Origin: Actinomycetes bacterium
GTDB taxonomy: Bacteria; Actinomycetota; Coriobacteriia; Coriobacteriales; Coriobacteriaceae
Reading direction: 5' to 3'
Assembly (NCBI GenBank): GCA_023441725.1
Contig: JAEZNV010000185.1
Location: 1 to 9,669 of the forward strand
DNA length: 9,669 nucleotides
Below the pieces are notes generated by a model. The model was not told where the DNA came from. It saw nothing but the letters and a program-made list of their open reading frames with translations, and did no database searches. The position numbers and the translations under genes are program-made. This document shows positions 4,529 to 9,669 of the stretch, piece after piece. Each line of letters starts with the position of its first letter. Within the stretch, counting starts at the first letter, position 1.

Positions 4529-7500
4529 ATGAAAGCGAATTCAGACAAATCTAAGCAGAGTAAAAAAGCGACGCGCCGTGTACTGGCAAGCGTTTTGTGC
4601 GGAGCCTCCGTTTTGAGCCTGGTACTGTCGCTCGTCATGCCTCCGATCTCGCAGGCCATTGCCAACGATGCCCAGACGGTTTCTACCAAGGCGACCGTTG
4701 CAGACGCGGGCGCTTTGGGCGAGGACGCCGGTACAGACGAGAACACTTTGGGCGAGGAGGTCGGTGCAGACAATTCCACGGGCAAAGACGCCAAAAACCG
4801 GAATAGTGACGAGACCGAGGGCGACGAGCCTGGCGACGATGCCCAGCTTGAGGGACAGTCCGAGGAAGAGCAGCAGAACGAGGGTACAACGACTTCGGAT
4901 GGTGAAACCGTTGCTGCGGTTGCGGAAAACGAGCAAACTGGAGCGGCTGCCGGGGAAATAACTAACAAAGATGAACTTTGCAGTAAACTTCAGGGTGTTC
5001 AGGCGGGTAAGTCCGCCAGTTTCAAGCTGATGCAGAACATCGAGTACAACGGCCAAATCAATCTCAATAAGAGCGGTAGCAATATCACCCTTGATCTTAA
5101 TGGCTGCAAGATAAAGCACTCGGGCGAAAACCAGAACAGGCCGCTTTTCAATGTGAGTAATGGTGCCGAGTTTACAATCAAGGATGATTCTAATCAGGAT
5201 GCTGAAAAGGTCACTCCCGGTCAGAAGCTGGATGATCAAGGCCAGAAGTTTACTAGCGATTATTATGGCAAGAATGCCATGGTCAACTATGACATAGATA
5301 ACATCCCGACCCTGCTCACCTATTACGTAACCAAGTCGTCCGCTAACGATACGGGCACAACGGAAACGCTTGAAACACATGAGGCCAACATCAAGGGTGC
5401 AATTGTCTCAACTGCGTCCAAGGGGTCCACGTTGAAGCTCATCAACGTCTACGAGGGCGGCAAGTTTAACCTTCAGGGCGGTACGCTTACGCAGAAAGAG
5501 GGCTGCGGCGTCGGCAACCTCATCTATGCCGAGAACGGTTCTACCGTCAACATGAGCGGCGGATACATTTGCGGCGCTTCTGGCTCGAGTATCGGCGCGG
5601 GCATTATGGTATCCAACGACAAAGGCGTCGCCTCGACCCTTAGTCTGAATGGCGGCGTAATTGCCGGCAACAGCGCTTATAGTGGCGGTGGTGTGTATGC
5701 CCGTTATTCCGAGGTCACCATAACTAATGGCATAATCTCCGGTAATAGCACACTCAACCAGGGACTCGGTGGCGGCATTATGGCCGAGGGCGGCATCGTG
5801 ACCGTTTCTGGTGGCTATATCACGAATAATAGAATGGCTAAATTCTGTAGTGAGGATGGCAATGGTTGTCATGGCGGCGCTGGGCTTGCTGCCAATAGCG
5901 GCGCCCATGTCACCATTTCCGGTGGCCAGATTACTGGCAACTATTCCGAGGAAGCTGGCGGCGGCGTTTACGTTACCAATCTTAAGCAAGGAGGTATGGC
6001 ATGGCTCGACATTAAGGGAGGATATATTGCCTCTAACGTGAGCTACCGATCTGAAGGTGCCGGCATCCGAGTGGGCCAGAGGGTTGACGCGATGATTAAC
6101 GGCACTCCAGGCAGCAAAGTCTACATCACTAATAACCACTGCATGTCTCGCTTTGACTGGGGCGGAGGCGGCATCTTCGTCCAGGGCTGTAATGAGACCC
6201 CATCTGATGCGGGCAGGCTATTTGTCTATAGCTCCTATATAAGCAGCAATACAGCCGGTGGCTACGGCGGTGGCGTTGCAGTCTGCCCCACGGGCAAGAC
6301 GTTGGTAACGAACACTGAGGGCACGGCAATCTTTGGCAACTCATCTGCCGGCGCTGAGTATGATATCGAAGGCCATAAGAATAAACCTTACAAAAAAGAT
6401 AACAATTCCGGCAATGACGTTACGCCCCATCTTTCAGGTGGTGGTCATGACAAGAATCAAGATAAAGATGCATACAACTCGGAGGTGTTTCGCGAGAACG
6501 GTCATGCCGATTTCTTCCTTGCGGCAAAGGCTGGCCATACTGATCCGATTGCGGCAGTAATCGGCAAGATGCTCGGCGGCGGAGATGCCAAGTATTGGGG
6601 AAGCAAAGAACGCAGTGATAACAAAGAACCCAGTGATAACAATGAACTCTATGAGGCTATCAATATCCCTGCCAATGGCGGCGTGAAGATTTATCGGAGC
6701 GTCGGTCTGTCTTCGGGTGTCACAGCTGGAAGTGATGAAGCGAATAAAGCGCAGGAAGCTGCCGGAACTTTCATCACGGGCAACTATTCCTGGGACCATG
6801 GCGGCGGAATCATGTCGAATGGCGACTTGTACCTAGGCGTGCCTGCGGATACGTATGTCTACCCGAGCCTTAAGCTGAAGGCGTCAAAGGAGCTGAACGG
6901 CCGCGACCTCAAAGATGGGGAGTTCTCCTTTACGGTCTACCGCAAGGGTTCGGATGATCCTTTCACTAATGGGACATTCAATCGCGACGCTTGCACTAAG
7001 GTAGGAACAGCAAATAATGATGCATACGGCAACATCACGTTTAACCTTGGTGAGCAGTTCGCAGCGAGCGGTACGGCTGACACGATTACATATTACCTAG
7101 CCGAAAATGCCGGAAAGGTTTCCGACATCACATATGACCCCGCCGTGTACGAGATTAAGGTGACAGTCAAAGACAACACGACTGTGCTCATGCATGTTCC
7201 GACTCGGGACGATCCGAACAAGACCACAGAGCTCAAAATCCATAACTACGAGATCGAAAACGTGAGCGCGGTCGAGCATCCCAAGGGCGAAACTTACTCC
7301 CAGAACGTTGTTGTGAAACGAGATACTACTGAGGGCTATTATTCGATTGTCGGCCCCGGCGAGGGTAAGACCTTCACCAACGTATACACCTCGTACGATT
7401 CGAATGGTTCCTGGGTCCCTAAGGCAACTAAGGTCGTTAAGGGTGGCGAGATGAAGGAGTTTACGCTCGAGTTTGCGGATAACGAGAGCTTTACGGGCGA

Positions 7501-8011
7501 CAGCGTCAAGACCGTCTCGACCACTGCCGGTGGCCGCAATCCTCAGACCAAGGACTTCCCCGCGATTACTTACACGCTTGACAGCTTGAAGAAGAATGAT
7601 ACTGATGTTCCGGGCCGTGGCGCTTCCAAGACCTTCAGGTACTTTGTGCGCGAGAAAACCGATGGTTCGCTGTTCTCGCACTACAAGTACGACAAGTCGG
7701 TCTATCGATTTGATGTCACGATGACGGACCAAAAAGACGGAACAATCAAGGCCACCACGGTAACCTACACCAAGATCAAGGACGCTGGCGGTAATCCTAT
7801 CGACGACCAGGAGCCCATTGTCTTTGACAGTAACAATCCCAATGAGCACGGCCCCACCTTCACCAACACCTACTCCACCTCTTTGCCCCTTTCTGGTATG
7901 TCGGGCGTCACTCTGACGTACCTTGCCGGCGCGGCGGTGCTTTGCGCTGCTGCGGCCTGGATGCACATTCGTCGCAAGGCGAATGCGAAGGGAGGCGAGC
8001 GTCGTGAATAA
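4529..8011 (+). CDS. Sortase-anchored surface protein with beta-helix and two isopeptide domains (probable pilus tip or ancillary adhesin)
   Basis: An 1160-residue exported protein. Residues 1-45 are a long signal peptide (Lys/Arg-rich start, hydrophobic core 18-37, likely cut after AIA at 43-45). Residues 50-135 are an acidic Gly/Glu/Asp-rich stalk. Residues about 165-610 form a right-handed parallel beta-helix with at least seven turns of the kind GGxIxGN...GGGVY...VTISGG. Residues 611-745 look irregular, and one more helix-like turn lies at 746-770. Two Spy0128/FctA-like domains follow. In the first (779-953) the expected Lys-Asn bond would join Lys787 to Asn951 of FTNVY with Glu859. In the second (963-1115) it would join Lys968 to Asn1113 of FTNTY with Glu1042. 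The C-terminus has LPLSG (1119-1123), a hydrophobic segment and a basic tail, a sortase signal with Ser in place of the usual Thr. The beta-helix is the likely binding part and the isopeptide domains a rigid stalk. The next gene overlaps its stop. Ligand unknown. Confidence 0.88.
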   Translation: MKANSDKSKQSKKATRRVLASVLCGASVLSLVLSLVMPPISQAIANDAQTVSTKATVADAGALGEDAGTDENTLGEEVGADNSTGKDAKNRNSDETEGDEPGDDAQLEGQSEEEQQNEGTTTSDGETVAAVAENEQTGAAAGEITNKDELCSKLQGVQAGKSASFKLMQNIEYNGQINLNKSGSNITLDLNGCKIKHSGENQNRPLFNVSNGAEFTIKDDSNQDAEKVTPGQKLDDQGQKFTSDYYGKNAMVNYDIDNIPTLLTYYVTKSSANDTGTTETLETHEANIKGAIVSTASKGSTLKLINVYEGGKFNLQGGTLTQKEGCGVGNLIYAENGSTVNMSGGYICGASGSSIGAGIMVSNDKGVASTLSLNGGVIAGNSAYSGGGVYARYSEVTITNGIISGNSTLNQGLGGGIMAEGGIVTVSGGYITNNRMAKFCSEDGNGCHGGAGLAANSGAHVTISGGQITGNYSEEAGGGVYVTNLKQGGMAWLDIKGGYIASNVSYRSEGAGIRVGQRVDAMINGTPGSKVYITNNHCMSRFDWGGGGIFVQGCNETPSDAGRLFVYSSYISSNTAGGYGGGVAVCPTGKTLVTNTEGTAIFGNSSAGAEYDIEGHKNKPYKKDNNSGNDVTPHLSGGGHDKNQDKDAYNSEVFRENGHADFFLAAKAGHTDPIAAVIGKMLGGGDAKYWGSKERSDNKEPSDNNELYEAINIPANGGVKIYRSVGLSSGVTAGSDEANKAQEAAGTFITGNYSWDHGGGIMSNGDLYLGVPADTYVYPSLKLKASKELNGRDLKDGEFSFTVYRKGSDDPFTNGTFNRDACTKVGTANNDAYGNITFNLGEQFAASGTADTITYYLAENAGKVSDITYDPAVYEIKVTVKDNTTVLMHVPTRDDPNKTTELKIHNYEIENVSAVEHPKGETYSQNVVVKRDTTEGYYSIVGPGEGKTFTNVYTSYDSNGSWVPKATKVVKGGEMKEFTLEFADNESFTGDSVKTVSTTAGGRNPQTKDFPAITYTLDSLKKNDTDVPGRGASKTFRYFVREKTDGSLFSHYKYDKSVYRFDVTMTDQKDGTIKATTVTYTKIKDAGGNPIDDQEPIVFDSNNPNEHGPTFTNTYSTSLPLSGMSGVTLTYLAGAAVLCAAAAWMHIRRKANAKGGERRE
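4713..4773 (+). repeat. 33-base tandem duplication in the acidic stalk
   Basis: CTTTGGGCGAGGA starts two 28-base segments at 4713-4740 and 4746-4773 with 24 of 28 identical bases and a 33-base (11-residue) period, encoding LGEDAGTDENT and LGEEVGADNST. In-frame repeats in a stalk allow length change by slippage or recombination. Confidence 0.75.
6605..6647 (+). repeat. 18-base tandem repeat inside the adhesin gene
   Basis: Units at 6605-6622 and 6623-6640 differ at one base, and a partial third unit follows to 6647. They encode KERSDN, KEPSDN and the start of another. The repeat lies in the irregular linker at protein residues about 693-706, so it keeps the frame and changes only linker length. 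The near identity suggests a recent slippage event. Confidence 0.8.
7988..7995 (+). promoter_or_regulatory. Ribosome binding site of the pilin gene within the adhesin 3' end
   Basis: AAGGGAGG ends eight bases before the GTG at 8004, inside the codons for the basic tail of the first protein. It supports GTG as a true start and gives coupled translation of the two genes. Confidence 0.8.
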
Positions 8012-9669
8012 GAAAGTTTGCTCCTTCCCGATCTTGTTTGCGCTGCTTACCCTCCTGATCGGCACCTGCGCGGTTGTGTTCCCCGCATCCGCGCAGGCCG
8101 CGCCGACCTCGACCGGTTCCATCACGGTGAGCGGCACCGTGGCGAGCAGCTACGACGCCTACCAGATCTTTAGCGCCAACGTCGTCGACGGCGACAGCGA
8201 CGCCAAGATCGCCACCGACCTCGCTTGGGCAAGCGACGCCGCGCGCGACGCCGCGCTGCCAGTGCTGCACAGCGCCGGCATGCCCAATTCCCAGGCCACC
8301 GCGCAGGAAGCTGCCGAGTGGCTCAACACCGATTCCCACCTTACGAGCGCGCTGAGCGCACAGCTCGCTCGTTCTCTCCAGAGCTCCGGCGCCGTGTCCA
8401 TGGCCCTTAACGCGGGCACGGCGGCCGAGCTGCCCTGTGGCTACTGGCTCATCGTCGCCGACGACGACGCCATTGCCCAAGGCGAGGCCGGCACCGCGCC
8501 GATCATGGCCCTGGTGGGCGGCGGCGCCGTCACCGTCAAGCCCAAGGCCGTGACGCCCAAGGTCTCCAAGCATGTGTTGGAGGACAGCACCGCCGCCTGG
8601 CAGAAGGCCGCCGACGCCACGGTCGCCGACGACCTGTACTGGCGCCTCTCGGCCACGGTCCCGGCGGGTCTTACCGCCTACGACACCTATACGGTGCGGT
8701 TCGTTGACACCATGAGCGCGGGACTCGACCCCTCCAAGGTGGCCGCGAGCATGCGTGTGTACGTGGCGGCGGGCACGGACGGCGGTTTTGACGCGGTCCA
8801 GACCGGCAAGGACGGCCGCGTCGGCACCGAGCCCGCGAAGGGCTGGACCGACATCACGGCCCAGTGCGCCACCAAGGTAGCGGCCGACGGCAAGACCTTC
8901 ACCGTGCGCACCGGCGACCTGATCGCCGCACTCGGCGGGGTCGACGCCTTCACCGCGGGCGCCCGCGTGGTCGCCGTGTACAACGCGCCGCTCAACAGCG
9001 CATGCAACCACGGCATCGCGAAGGGCAACCCCAACGAGGTCTACCTGCGCTACCCGCGCTCTCCCTTTGCCGATCAGTCCGGCGACGCCGGCTTCACCCA
9101 CACGCCGAGCGACGACGCGTGCGCCTACACCTGGGATCTCGCGCTCACCAAGCGCGGCAGCGACGGCGACAAGCCGCTTGCCGGGGCGGTCCTGAGTATC
9201 GCCGACGACCGCGGTCGCACGCTCGCGGCCGATGGCACGTGGGATGCGGAGGGCAAGGCCACCGTCACCACGGGCGAGGACGGCCGCGTGACCGTGTCGG
9301 GCGTGGACTCGGGCAAGCTGGCGGTCCGCGAGCTCAAGGCGCCCAAGGGCTACACCGCCTTTGAGGGCACGCGCTCCGTGACGGTCAAGGCAGAGGGCCT
9401 GGACGTCGACCAGGTGGCCGCCGCCAAGCCCAAGCTCACCATCACGGCCGAGTCGCCCCTGCGCGCCGACAGCGCGGACGGGTCGACGGGCAGCCTGGAG
9501 GCGTCGCTTATCAACACACCCACCGGCGCACCCCCTAGCATTACCACCGGAGGCTTTATGCCCTCGACTGGCGATATGGCAATGTACGTCGCGGCCGCCG
9601 CAGCGGTCGCCGGAGCCGCGCTCATCGTGGTCGCGCTCCTGGTCAAGCGGGGAGGTGGCAGCCATAAAG
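8004..9669 (+). CDS. LPXTG-type isopeptide-forming fimbrial protein, probable pilus shaft subunit (3' incomplete)
   Basis: A GTG-started frame open to the window end: 555 codons and no stop seen, though the anchor and basic tail show it is nearly complete. Residues 1-32 are a signal peptide (cut after AQA, 30-32). TVSGTVASSYDAYQIF (41-56) is the typical opening of Gram-positive backbone pilins. VTVKPK (176-181) resembles the pilin motif VxVYPK, making Lys181 a candidate for subunit linkage. The middle domain has VSKHVLED (187-194), YDTYTVRFVDTMSAGL (226-241) and an LN pair (330-331), compatible with a Lys189-Asn331 isopeptide bond. The last domain has LTKRGSDGDKPLAGA (381-395), the E-box RELKAPKGY (442-450, Glu443) and LINTP (502-506), compatible with Lys383-Asn504. 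The sorting signal MPSTG (519-523) precedes a membrane segment and a Lys/Arg tail. It overlaps the previous gene by eight bases. A class C sortase would be expected downstream. Strongly GC-rich, unlike the preceding gene. Confidence 0.88.
   Translation, partial: MNKKVCSFPILFALLTLLIGTCAVVFPASAQAAPTSTGSITVSGTVASSYDAYQIFSANVVDGDSDAKIATDLAWASDAARDAALPVLHSAGMPNSQATAQEAAEWLNTDSHLTSALSAQLARSLQSSGAVSMALNAGTAAELPCGYWLIVADDDAIAQGEAGTAPIMALVGGGAVTVKPKAVTPKVSKHVLEDSTAAWQKAADATVADDLYWRLSATVPAGLTAYDTYTVRFVDTMSAGLDPSKVAASMRVYVAAGTDGGFDAVQTGKDGRVGTEPAKGWTDITAQCATKVAADGKTFTVRTGDLIAALGGVDAFTAGARVVAVYNAPLNSACNHGIAKGNPNEVYLRYPRSPFADQSGDAGFTHTPSDDACAYTWDLALTKRGSDGDKPLAGAVLSIADDRGRTLAADGTWDAEGKATVTTGEDGRVTVSGVDSGKLAVRELKAPKGYTAFEGTRSVTVKAEGLDVDQVAAAKPKLTITAESPLRADSADGSTGSLEASLINTPTGAPPSITTGGFMPSTGDMAMYVAAAAAVAGAALIVVALLVKRGGGSHK

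Noticed and set aside
4447..4968. Ser/Cys-rich 173-codon - strand frame at the start of the adhesin gene
   Set aside because: It is the reverse reading of the acidic stalk codons and has no signal of its own.
5540..6260. Glycine-rich periodic sequence considered as a DNA tandem repeat or CRISPR-like array
   Set aside because: The periodicity is at the protein level (beta-helix turns of varying length); the DNA units are too diverged and irregular.
7908..9665. 585-codon open frame on the - strand
   Set aside because: It lies opposite the pilin gene and exists because of GC-rich third positions. Its translation is low-complexity Arg/Gly/His/Val-rich with no domain, while the + frame has signal peptide, E-box and sorting motif.

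Overview
The window reads as chromosomal DNA of a high-GC Gram-positive bacterium, most likely a gut Coriobacteriia member of the Collinsella type. This is inferred from the GC-rich codon use, the Shine-Dalgarno style, LPXTG-like sortase signals on surface proteins, and a family of short intergenic palindromes. All supported genes are on the + strand. No rRNA, tRNA, CRISPR array, transposase or phage gene was seen.

Region 1 (1-1409) is molybdenum cofactor biosynthesis. It holds the last 32 codons of an upstream gene ending in the Gly-Gly tail typical of MoaA, then four bases later one long gene fusing MoaC to MobB. Region 2 (1410-4051) holds two apparently independent single genes: a 12-segment MFS permease (1675-2961) with a long structured leader, and a Cof-type HAD phosphatase (3184-4005). 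Each of the three complete genes here is followed by a palindrome with a GGG-(A/C)CAGG core. Two of these palindromes also look like intrinsic terminators, and the MFS gene has an additional 19-bp perfect inverted repeat touching its stop codon.

Region 3 (4052-4528) is an AT-richer, gene-free stretch of about 480 bases. It is packed with palindromes and GAGCAA/TTGCTC hexamers and is probably the control region of the locus that follows.

Region 4 (4529-9669) is a surface-pilus type locus. A 1160-residue secreted protein combines an acidic stalk, a right-handed parallel beta-helix, two Spy0128/FctA-like isopeptide domains and an LPLSG sorting signal. Its stop codon is overlapped by eight bases by a second, GTG-started gene. 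That gene encodes a 555-residue (3'-incomplete) pilin-like protein with isopeptide domains, an E-box and an MPSTG sorting signal. The simplest reading is a tip or ancillary adhesin followed by the pilus shaft subunit, with a class C sortase expected just beyond the window. The first gene is visibly less GC-rich than the second, so the pair may be a mosaic in which the adhesin gene was exchanged.
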